A stretch of 5,732 bases of DNA from Desulfobacula sp. Its GTDB lineage: Bacteria; Desulfobacterota; Desulfobacteria; Desulfobacterales; Desulfobacteraceae. Numbering within the stretch: position 1 is the first letter of the stretch; each line of letters begins with the position of its first letter. The position numbers and the translations under genes were made by a program. Below are positions 1 to 5,709 of the stretch, one piece after another. Location of the stretch: positions 1-5,732 of the forward strand of contig JAOZRF010000210.1 in the NCBI GenBank assembly GCA_029940245.1, read 5' to 3'. Under the pieces are notes generated by a model, which made no database searches, was not told the origin of the DNA, and was given only the letters and a program-made list of their open reading frames with translations.

Positions 1-1
1 G

Positions 2-985
2 ATGAAAAAAGCATTAATTTTAACAACGGCACTTTTATTTGGAATGGTTCTTTTTTGGGGTCTATCACCGACTCAAGCCCAGGCAAAAGCAACTTTTGTA
101 ACCATTGGAACAGGTGGAATTACAGGTGTATATTATCCCACCGGTGGTGCGATTGCCAAGATCGTTAACAAAAAACGAAAAGAATATGGTATTCGCTGCA
201 CAGTTGAATCAACCGGCGGATCTGTTTTTAATATCAATGCTATTCTGGCCGGTGATCTTGATTTTGGTGTGGCTCAGTCAGATCGTCAATACCAGGCAGT
301 AAAAGGTATTGCAGACTGGAAAGATAAAGGTCCCCAGAAAGATCTGCGCGCAGTATTTTCCATCCATGCTGAAACAGTTGACCTTATTGCGGCAGTAGAT
401 GCCAACATTAACAGCCTTGCCGATCTTAAAGGTAAAAGAGTCAATATTGGAAACCTTGGATCGGGGTATCGTCAGAATGCCATTGACGCACTTGAAGCCA
501 ACGGACTGAACTGGAAGACAGATTTTCATGCAGAAAGTTTAAAAGCTGCAGAAGCCCCGGGACTTATTCAGGACGGCAGACTTGATGCTGCGTTCTATAC
601 TGTTGGACATCCTTCAGGATATTACAAGGAAGCTACTTCAGGAGTTCGCAAGGTTAAATTTGTTCCTATTTTAAATATTGACAGTCTTTTGGCAAAATAT
701 CCCTATTATGCAAAGGCTGAAACCCTGATGAAAAATTATCCTGGTGCTGTAAATACTGAAGATGCAGTTCCGACATTTGGTGTGAAAGCAACATTTGTTA
801 CATCAGTAAAAGTACCTGATAATGTGGTTTATGCTATTACAAAAGAAGTGTTTGACAACTTTGAATCATTTACAAAATTGCATCCTGCCTATGCAGGCCT
901 CACTAAAGAAGCTATGTTGACAGGTCTTTCAGCACCATTCCACCCAGGCGCAATGAAGTACTATAAAGAAGTAGGTCTGAAATAG
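2..985 (+). CDS. TAXI-family TRAP transporter solute-binding protein
   Basis: Periplasmic receptor that captures a small organic anion and delivers it to the fused TRAP permease encoded next. The 327-aa product starts with a Sec signal peptide: MKK, a hydrophobic core at about residues 4-21, and an AQA cleavage site giving a mature start near residue 29. TAXI hallmarks follow: GTGG (36-39), YYPTGG (44-49), TGGS (71-74), DFGVAQSD (87-94), a GSGYRQNA segment (153-160), and the C-terminal PFHPGA then YYKE motif (312-323). The length is normal for the family (about 310-330 aa) and the gene is complete. The ATG at base 2 directly precedes the signal peptide, but its ribosome site and promoter lie outside the window. 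TAXI receptors characterised elsewhere bind glutamate-like or dicarboxylate ligands. The substrate here cannot be read from the sequence. A 96-nt gap with a strong hairpin separates it from the permease. The family call is secure; the ligand is unknown. Confidence 0.95.
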   Translation: MKKALILTTALLFGMVLFWGLSPTQAQAKATFVTIGTGGITGVYYPTGGAIAKIVNKKRKEYGIRCTVESTGGSVFNINAILAGDLDFGVAQSDRQYQAVKGIADWKDKGPQKDLRAVFSIHAETVDLIAAVDANINSLADLKGKRVNIGNLGSGYRQNAIDALEANGLNWKTDFHAESLKAAEAPGLIQDGRLDAAFYTVGHPSGYYKEATSGVRKVKFVPILNIDSLLAKYPYYAKAETLMKNYPGAVNTEDAVPTFGVKATFVTSVKVPDNVVYAITKEVFDNFESFTKLHPAYAGLTKEAMLTGLSAPFHPGAMKYYKEVGLK

Positions 986-1018
986 TTAGATTTTTCTAAA
1001 CTGTGTTTAAATGTATTG

Positions 1019-1059
1019 GCAGTGGAGAAGATCTGATATTAACAGATCTTCTCCACTGC
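1019..1059 (+). terminator. Perfect 17-bp intercistronic hairpin between binding protein and permease (attenuator or mRNA stabiliser)
   Basis: The left arm GCAGTGGAGAAGATCTG (1019-1035) and the right arm CAGATCTTCTCCACTGC (1043-1059) are exact reverse complements around a 7-nt loop (1036-1042). A further G-U pair is possible at 1018/1060. Only a weak TGTTTC follows, not a long T-run, so this is unlikely to be a complete intrinsic terminator. Placed after the receptor gene and 22 nt before the permease start, it fits a partial terminator or a 3' stability element that keeps receptor mRNA more abundant than permease mRNA. A dyad operator for a DNA-binding protein is the alternative. The structure is certain; its function is inferred. 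Confidence 0.75.
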
Positions 1060-1070
1060 TGTTTCAAATT

Positions 1071-1076
1071 GGGTGG
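1071..1076 (+). promoter_or_regulatory. Ribosome binding site of the fused permease, favouring the ATG at 1082
   Basis: GGGTGG lies 5 nt upstream of the ATG at 1082, a usable Shine-Dalgarno of the GGTG type. A GTG at 1073 is in frame but overlaps this site and has nothing SD-like at proper spacing before it, only CAAATT. The ATG is therefore preferred, which shortens the protein by three residues. Confidence 0.6.
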
Positions 1077-1081
1077 AAAAT

Positions 1082-3172
1082 ATGAGCTATACTGAAGTTC
1101 AGGAATTAGATGATGGGTTGGAACTTGCCAGGAAAATGGCAGAGGAAGAAGAAGGGATAGGACGAAAGCCTCTCGGGCTTGAAAAATGGGTGATTCCCAC
1201 CATTGCAGTGACATGGAGTTTGTTTCAGCTGTCTATAGCAAGTTGGCTGATACTTGATTCAACCTATATCCGGTCAATCCATCTTGGATTTGCATTATTG
1301 ATCGTTTTTTTAAATTATCCTGTTTTTAAAAAAAAAATTTTTGGATTAAAATTTTTATCTTCCACAAACAGAATACCTGTTTTTGATTATATTATTGCCA
1401 TTGTTGCATGTCTTTCAGCTCTTAATCTTGTTCTTGATTTTCAAGGAATTACCACGCGTTATGGTGCGCCGATTCAGAGGGATATTGTCATTGGCATTAT
1501 TTTGACTATATTACTTCTTGAAGCTGCCAGAAGGGTGATTGGGCCGGCTCTCCCCATCATTGCCATCTTTTTTTGTACTTATGCCTTTTTAGGGCCCTAT
1601 ATGCCGGATCTTATTGCCTTTAAGGGAGTATCATTAAACAGGTTTGTAGGACAGATGACTATGTCCACTGAAGGTATTTATGGTATTCCCCTTGATGTTT
1701 CCGCCACCATTGTTTTTTTATTTGTTTTGTTTGGTGCCATGCTGGACAGGGCAGGTGCAGGCCGTTATTTTATCCAGCTTGCCTTAAGTCTTTTAGGTGG
1801 TTTTAAAGGCGGTCCTGCAAAGGCTGCCGTACTTGGAAGCGGACTTACAGGAATGGTGTCAGGTTCCAGTATTGCCAATATTGTTACAACGGGAACATTT
1901 ACCATACCCATGATGAAAAAGGTAGGGTATCCAGCCACCAAGGCTGCGGCAGTTGAAGTGGCTGCAAGCACTGATGGGCAGTTGGCGCCTCCTATTATGG
2001 GCGCTGCTGCATTTATTATAGCAGAATATGTCAACGTCCCTTACGTAGAGGTCATCAAGGCGGCTGCCATACCGGCCTTTGCCTCCTATGCTGCATTGTT
2101 CTATATTACCCATATTGAAGCATCCAAGTTAGGGTTAAGAGGCATACCAAGAAAAGAACTGCCTTTGTTTTTTAAAACTTTTTTAAGCGGGATTCATTTT
2201 ATGATCCCGATTGCATTGCTGCTTTATGAGTTGGTTGTGGTGCGACACTCCCCTGAACTTGCTGCATTTCACGCTATCTGGTTGATGGCTGTGGTTATGA
2301 TTTTTCAGGAACCGGTCAAAGCATATATAGCTAAAAAACCCATTGGGCCTGCAATAAAAAAGGCGGTTCTTGATATTTTTGCAGCCCTTGCATCCGGTGC
2401 CCGCAACATGGTTTCAGTGGCCCTTGCAACAGCAGCAGCCGGTATTATCGTGGGTGTTGTCTCCTTGGGACTGGGAGGGCTTATAACAGAAATAATTGAT
2501 GTTATCTCCATGGGTAATATTTATTTCATGCTTATCATAACTGCCTTTGCCAGCCTGATTATCGGAATGGGTCTGCCTACAACGGCAACCTATATTGTCA
2601 TGGCATCCTTGACAGCACCTGCAATTGTAAGCATTGCCGGTGCCCAGGAATGGTTTGTGCCCTTAATGAGCGCCCATCTGTTCTGTTTTTATTTTGGAAT
2701 TCTGGCAGATGATACGCCGCCTGTCGGACTTGCCGCCTATGCTGCGGCTGCAATTGCAAAGTCTCCGCCCATTGCCACGGGCATACAGGGATTCATGTAT
2801 GATATTCGAACGGCCATACTGCCATTCATGTTCATTTTCAATTCTGATTTGATCCTCCATAATATTACGTCCTGGTCCCAGGGGATATTGATTTTTCTCA
2901 TGGCCTGCATCGGCAATTTTGCTTTTGCATCGGCAACCCAGGGATGGTTTGTGGCAAGAAACAGGATATGGGAAATACCCTTGTTTTTAAGTGTTACCAT
3001 TTGTGCCATGAGGCCTGATGCCATTGCATCACTGGTGGGACTGCCCCATGATCAGAGATACTATATTTATCCGTTTGCTCTCCTTCTTTTTGGTATCATT
3101 TATTTGATCCAGAGGCCGAGAATTCCCCGGGAAGAGGGTAAGACAGCCAAAGAGGCCTTTGGCGATTTTTAA
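1082..3172 (+). CDS. TRAP transporter fused permease (DctQ-DctM type, TAXI system)
   Basis: Integral inner-membrane subunit that moves the ligand delivered by the upstream receptor, driven by an ion gradient (Na+ or H+). The 696-aa protein fuses the small DctQ-like and large DctM-like subunits, as is usual for TAXI TRAP systems. An acidic cytoplasmic N-terminus (about 1-33, with an EEEE cluster) precedes DctQ-like helices at roughly 37-57, 66-80, 102-118 and 133-170. The DctM part follows with its hallmarks: GSGLTGMVSGSSIAN (252-266), GYPATKAAAVEVAAS (282-296) with DGQLAPPIMGAAAF (298-311), GMGLPTTATYIV (495-506), and ADDTPPVGLAAYAAA (542-556). About three more helices (around 600-618, 632-645 and 661-677) form a short C-terminal extension before a polar tail. 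The GTG at 1073 is an alternative start. A 10-A run at 1328-1337 lies early in the gene, but the frame is intact. The stress protein gene follows after 22 nt and is probably co-transcribed. Confidence 0.95.
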   Translation: MSYTEVQELDDGLELARKMAEEEEGIGRKPLGLEKWVIPTIAVTWSLFQLSIASWLILDSTYIRSIHLGFALLIVFLNYPVFKKKIFGLKFLSSTNRIPVFDYIIAIVACLSALNLVLDFQGITTRYGAPIQRDIVIGIILTILLLEAARRVIGPALPIIAIFFCTYAFLGPYMPDLIAFKGVSLNRFVGQMTMSTEGIYGIPLDVSATIVFLFVLFGAMLDRAGAGRYFIQLALSLLGGFKGGPAKAAVLGSGLTGMVSGSSIANIVTTGTFTIPMMKKVGYPATKAAAVEVAASTDGQLAPPIMGAAAFIIAEYVNVPYVEVIKAAAIPAFASYAALFYITHIEASKLGLRGIPRKELPLFFKTFLSGIHFMIPIALLLYELVVVRHSPELAAFHAIWLMAVVMIFQEPVKAYIAKKPIGPAIKKAVLDIFAALASGARNMVSVALATAAAGIIVGVVSLGLGGLITEIIDVISMGNIYFMLIITAFASLIIGMGLPTTATYIVMASLTAPAIVSIAGAQEWFVPLMSAHLFCFYFGILADDTPPVGLAAYAAAAIAKSPPIATGIQGFMYDIRTAILPFMFIFNSDLILHNITSWSQGILIFLMACIGNFAFASATQGWFVARNRIWEIPLFLSVTICAMRPDAIASLVGLPHDQRYYIYPFALLLFGIIYLIQRPRIPREEGKTAKEAFGDF

Positions 3173-3182
3173 TCTTATGTAG

Positions 3183-3187
3183 AGGAG
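3183..3187 (+). promoter_or_regulatory. Shine-Dalgarno supporting a TTG start for the stress protein gene
   Basis: AGGAG inside AGAGGAGAAA sits 7 nt before the TTG at 3195. This near-consensus site at good spacing is what fixes the TTG start. The protein then begins MDTIKKILVP, exactly where USP-domain proteins begin their first beta strand. Confidence 0.8.
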
Positions 3188-3194
3188 AAACTCA

Positions 3195-3686
3195 TTGGAT
3201 ACGATTAAAAAAATTCTTGTTCCCCTTGCTTTTACAGATTATTCACAAGGTGTTTTTGATTGTGCGGTACAGGTTGCTTTAAAAAATAATGCCCGGCTTA
3301 TTGTCTTAAGCATTATTAATTCAAGAAATATTGAATCTGTGGAGACTATTGTTGCCATGGGCTATGATGTTGATGCAGAACACTATGTTGAAGAAATTCG
3401 CAGGGACAGGAAGCAAAGACTCAATAAAATGGCGGATGAATCTAAAATTGACAAGGACAGGGTAAAAATATTATTCAAGGTTGGAAAACCGGTGGATGAG
3501 ATTTTAAAGACCATTACCAAGGAGATGCCTGATCTTGTTGTCATGGGAACAAGAGGACGGTCCAATTTAAAAAACAGTATCATCGGTGCAGTTGCCGAAA
3601 AAGTTTTTAAGCGATCGCCTGTTAATGTATTATCCTACAGGGATGAAGCTGTTAAAAAAAGTCTGAAAGAAAAGCTTCATTTTTAA
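3195..3686 (+). CDS. Universal stress protein (UspA-like), TRAP-linked, with altered nucleotide-site residues
   Basis: Cytoplasmic single-domain USP of 163 aa, slightly longer than the usual 140-150 aa, with a basic C-terminal tail (about 150-163). The alpha/beta fold signature is clear: KKILVPLAFTDYS (5-17) as first strand and loop, LIVLSIIN (35-42), VKILFKVGKP (90-99), DLVVMGTRGRSN (113-124), and PVNVLSYR at the end. The ATP motif G-2x-G-9x-G-S/T appears as G118-TR-G121, nine residues, then G131-A132, so the final Ser/Thr is Ala. The Asp normally in the first loop (VPxDFS) is also Ala (A12). ATP binding may therefore be weak or lost. The gene starts 22 nt after the permease. In Halomonas the ATP-binding USP TeaD, encoded with the TeaABC TRAP transporter, modulates transport, so a similar regulatory role is plausible here but is inference. 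The TTG start rests on the strong AGGAG. Confidence 0.93.
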   Translation: MDTIKKILVPLAFTDYSQGVFDCAVQVALKNNARLIVLSIINSRNIESVETIVAMGYDVDAEHYVEEIRRDRKQRLNKMADESKIDKDRVKILFKVGKPVDEILKTITKEMPDLVVMGTRGRSNLKNSIIGAVAEKVFKRSPVNVLSYRDEAVKKSLKEKLHF

Positions 3687-3709
3687 TCAGGCTTTTTGCA
3701 AGGAACAGT

Positions 3710-3752
3710 GAACCGCTTTTAAATGACCGGACGGGTGAGTTAAAAGTGGTTC
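3710..3752. terminator. Possible bidirectional terminator between convergent genes
   Basis: GAACCGCTTTTAA (3710-3722) can pair with TTAAAAGTGGTTC (3740-3752): 13 pairs including one G-U, with a 17-nt loop (3723-3739). It lies between the stress protein stop (3686) and the convergent amidohydrolase stop codon (3740-3742), which is inside the right arm. The loop-proximal part is A/T-rich and neither side carries a strong T-run, so termination efficiency is uncertain. Position and symmetry suggest a shared terminator. Confidence 0.45.
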
Positions 3753-4582
3753 TCTTTATTGGGCAACAGCTTAACATGGGATAAAATAGCAGCCTTAAGT
3801 CCTTTTGCAATAGCCTGGATCACATCCGGATAAACCTGGCCTGTCATTTCATCCATATACACCTTGGATACTTCCGTGGGAAGAACAAGGATGCGGTCAT
3901 CCAGACGGCAAAGACGTCTGCAAAACTCTGCTTTACCTGAGAATACATAATTTTCTGCCACACTTGTCTTTATTCCCGGCAAAGAGATGGTGCCAAGCTG
4001 TTTCAGCCATAACTCAATGGCCTTTCCCCATTTTGATTTGTCCAGAAGGGCTGTGCCAAGATTAAAGACAGGAGGTGATACAATTCCTTTTTTTTTTTGC
4101 CGTGAAATATTATAGGAATGGATATCATATATAATGCAGAATCCAAATTGATCCAGAAGAGTTGCTATACAGGCTTCCATAAATCGATAAAAGGATTCAT
4201 AATTTTCCAGGCTTTTTTGATTCATTTCAGGACTTGGCAGGCTTTTGTATACCTGTATTCCCCAGAATCTTTCAGGTGTGAGCGGCAATGCCATCTCCCG
4301 GGAACGGTTAATATCGTAGACAGAGCGTGATTCAAGAGCCCAGACAGCATTGCCCAGGTCCTTTATCATCAGATCCGTGCCTGTATCTTCTTCAAATCTT
4401 CGCTGGTCAGAATCAATCGCCATAAAAGGTTGCAATTCCTTTCGCACCCGATGTCCGGCATGAATGGCAGTGGCAATAAAAGGAAGGGAGAAATCAAGGT
4501 GATAAGCAAATCCTTTCAAAGGGTCTGTTTCCTGAATGATCGATTCAGGCTGCCGTGGATTACTATTTTTGGGGGTGCTCAA
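3740..4582 (-). CDS. N-formylglutamate amidohydrolase-family metallohydrolase
   Basis: Probable zinc-dependent amidase of the N-formylglutamate amidohydrolase family (carboxypeptidase-like fold), 280 aa, near the family norm. Recognisable motifs in order: AIHAGHRVR (39-47, candidate metal His41 and His44), FEEDTGTD (63-70), SVYDINR (87-93), DIHSYN (153-158, His155), ENYVFSG (210-216), and a C-terminal LPTEVSKVYMDE segment (234-245). The HAGHRVR form resembles, from memory, family members encoded beside ATP-grasp proteins rather than the histidine-pathway HutG, and no hut genes are present. The reaction is probably hydrolysis of an acyl or peptide amide on a glutamate-like or amino-acid product. 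The TTG start at 4582 is chosen because AAAGGA lies 7 nt upstream; the next Met (54) would remove the first metal motif. It begins 11 nt after the ATP-grasp gene, so the two are one operon. An 11-A tract encodes Lys163-165 just after the DIHSYN motif. No signal peptide is seen, so it is probably cytoplasmic. Confidence 0.85.
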   Translation of the reverse strand: MSTPKNSNPRQPESIIQETDPLKGFAYHLDFSLPFIATAIHAGHRVRKELQPFMAIDSDQRRFEEDTGTDLMIKDLGNAVWALESRSVYDINRSREMALPLTPERFWGIQVYKSLPSPEMNQKSLENYESFYRFMEACIATLLDQFGFCIIYDIHSYNISRQKKKGIVSPPVFNLGTALLDKSKWGKAIELWLKQLGTISLPGIKTSVAENYVFSGKAEFCRRLCRLDDRILVLPTEVSKVYMDEMTGQVYPDVIQAIAKGLKAAILSHVKLLPNKENHF

Positions 4583-4589
4583 AATACAA

Positions 4590-4595
4590 TCCTTT
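4590..4595 (-). promoter_or_regulatory. Ribosome binding site of the amidohydrolase, overlapping the stop codon of the ATP-grasp gene
   Basis: Read on the - strand, AAAGGA stands 7 nt before the TTG start at 4582. It shares two bases with the TAA stop of the upstream ATP-grasp gene (4596-4594). Such an overlap suggests translational coupling of the two enzymes and is the main support for the TTG start. Confidence 0.7.
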
Positions 4596-5583
4596 AGTCT
4601 ATATTGTAACGTGCCAGTGCAGAGGTTAGAATATGGTCGATGAGTTTTCGATAATCTTCCATGGGGCCATCAGCAGAAGGATAGTTCAGGGAAAATATTT
4701 GCGGACTCCAGCTTTTAACCGGTTTTAATCCGGGTATCCCGTTCACTTCAATGATTTTCAGTTTGCCTTTGGCATCAAGGCGTATGTCAGTTCTGACATG
4801 ATCCAGGCAGTTCAGTGCTTCCATAGCCTGTTGACTCAGCTCAATAAGATCTTCTTTCATTTTTGAAACAGGTTTTATCTTTGTTACTCCCACCCCTCTT
4901 AAATCAGTTCTCAGGATGGGGTATTTACCAAACAGGGAAGGATCAACCACAACTTTGCCGGGTAAAAAGACTTGATGTACGCCATTGCCCAGCATCAAAA
5001 CAGTATATTCATCTCCGGGAAGGTATTCTTCCACCAGGGCAGGCTGGTCAAACGTGTTTACAATATAGTCTATTCTTTTTGTAAGTTCTTCAGGTGAATT
5101 GACAACACTTTCATCGCTTATGCCCACAGATCTTGATTCATAACTGGGTTTTACAAAAGCAGGATAAACAATGTCCGGAAGGGCATCATCGGTTCCAAGC
5201 TGGTAATGGTAGGGAACGAAAATCCCGCTGTTTTTTAATATTTTGTGAGTGCTGGTTTTATGAATCAGGTTTTTCATGGTTTTTGCATCGGGTCCGATAT
5301 AGGGGATGTCTTTATCATCAAAAATATCTGCAACCCATTTTTCATCACCTTCGCCCATACCAATGGTCTCTGATTTTCCAGACACATGATAAAGAGCGCT
5401 CCAGGCAATATCAAAGGTGTTTTTTTCAAGACTTGCGTAAAATTCATCCATATTGTTGACAAAAGCGATCTGTGCAGTTTTCCCTGAGTCGTCAATGGCT
5501 TGTTTGATACTCTGGGTGACAGCGATATCCCCCCAGCCCTGGGCATCTCCTGCCGGGCCTGTAATTAATAATATTTTTTTCAT
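4594..5583 (-). CDS. ATP-grasp ligase, D-alanine-D-alanine ligase-like (probably not a true Ddl)
   Basis: Cytoplasmic ATP-dependent carboxylate-amine ligase with a Ddl-like architecture, 329 aa. An N-terminal pre-ATP-grasp domain opens with KKILLITGP (2-10) and ends near DIPYIGPDA (92-100). The ATP-grasp part shows FVKPSYESRSVGIS (143-156, ATP-binding Lys145), the hinge LVEEYLPGDEYTV (183-195), and Mg2+ ligands in RTDIRLD (264-270, Asp266) and EVNGIPGL (279-286, Glu279 and Asn281). By eye, the Glu of the Ddl N-terminal EVS motif, the first Ser of the EGSSVG loop (Arg151 here), and the omega-loop Tyr are not found, so the substrate is probably not D-Ala plus D-Ala. The ATG at 5583 is preferred because the domain starts directly at MKKILLITG and AAAAGGG lies 10 nt upstream. 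A TTG at 5622 with AAGG before it would add 13 non-conserved residues. It is the first gene of an operon with the downstream amidohydrolase. The ATP-grasp call is secure; the substrate is unknown. Confidence 0.88.
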   Translation of the reverse strand: MKKILLITGPAGDAQGWGDIAVTQSIKQAIDDSGKTAQIAFVNNMDEFYASLEKNTFDIAWSALYHVSGKSETIGMGEGDEKWVADIFDDKDIPYIGPDAKTMKNLIHKTSTHKILKNSGIFVPYHYQLGTDDALPDIVYPAFVKPSYESRSVGISDESVVNSPEELTKRIDYIVNTFDQPALVEEYLPGDEYTVLMLGNGVHQVFLPGKVVVDPSLFGKYPILRTDLRGVGVTKIKPVSKMKEDLIELSQQAMEALNCLDHVRTDIRLDAKGKLKIIEVNGIPGLKPVKSWSPQIFSLNYPSADGPMEDYRKLIDHILTSALARYNID

Positions 5584-5593
5584 TAAATTTAAA

Positions 5594-5600
5594 CCCTTTT
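5594..5600 (-). promoter_or_regulatory. Candidate ribosome binding site for the ATP-grasp ligase ATG
   Basis: On the - strand AAAAGGG ends 10 nt before the ATG at 5583, a slightly long but acceptable spacing. It competes with an AAGG located 7 nt before the alternative TTG at 5622. Domain boundaries tip the choice to the ATG. Confidence 0.45.
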
Positions 5601-5640
5601 CAATAGTATATGTATAATTCAACTTTCGGCCTTAAGTCCT

Positions 5641-5668
5641 TGCAGACGGGGTCATGCAGACGGGGTCA
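5641..5668. repeat. 14-bp tandem direct repeat, two copies of TGCAGACGGGGTCA
   Basis: The sequence TGCAGACGGGGTCA occurs at 5641-5654 and again, immediately adjacent, at 5655-5668. The second copy continues into GGCTTG. It sits in the leader of the ATP-grasp operon and is much more G-rich than its surroundings. GACGGGGTCAGG(T)CTTG-like strings are, as I recall, dispersed in Desulfobacterota genomes, often near REP-associated tyrosine transposases. That association is from memory, and no transposase is in the window. Duplication of the unit may reflect slippage or nested repeat remnants. Confidence 0.75.
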
Positions 5669-5709
5669 GGCTTGTTTTATTGTGTTTTTATCAATAAATC
5701 TATATCAAA

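Noticed and set aside
1765..2511. Several 68-89 codon open frames on the - strand within the permease gene
   Set aside because: They lie opposite the DctM core motifs, which are clearly coding on the + strand. Low-complexity Ala/Ile/Thr content is typical of the complement of membrane-protein genes.
3669..3697. Possible A/T-rich stem (AAAAGC with GCTTTT) at the end of the stress protein gene, as an intrinsic terminator
   Set aside because: It is mostly A-U pairs, includes G-U pairs, and its only T-run is part of the stem. The inverted repeat at 3710-3752 is a better candidate.
3740..4582. Calling the amidohydrolase HutG of histidine degradation
   Set aside because: No hutH, hutU or hutI is nearby, and the operon partner is an ATP-grasp ligase. 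Family membership alone does not justify the symbol.
5133..5459. A 108-codon open frame on the + strand opposite the ATP-grasp gene
   Set aside because: It is antisense to a well-conserved ligase, its translation is rich in Cys/His/Arg/Trp with no recognisable motif, and it has no convincing ribosome site.
5676..5698. Seven-bp inverted repeat TTTATTG/CAATAAA right of the ligase operon
   Set aside because: It is short and entirely A/T-rich apart from one pair in a low-GC leader, so it is expected by chance. No T-tract or gene end is associated.
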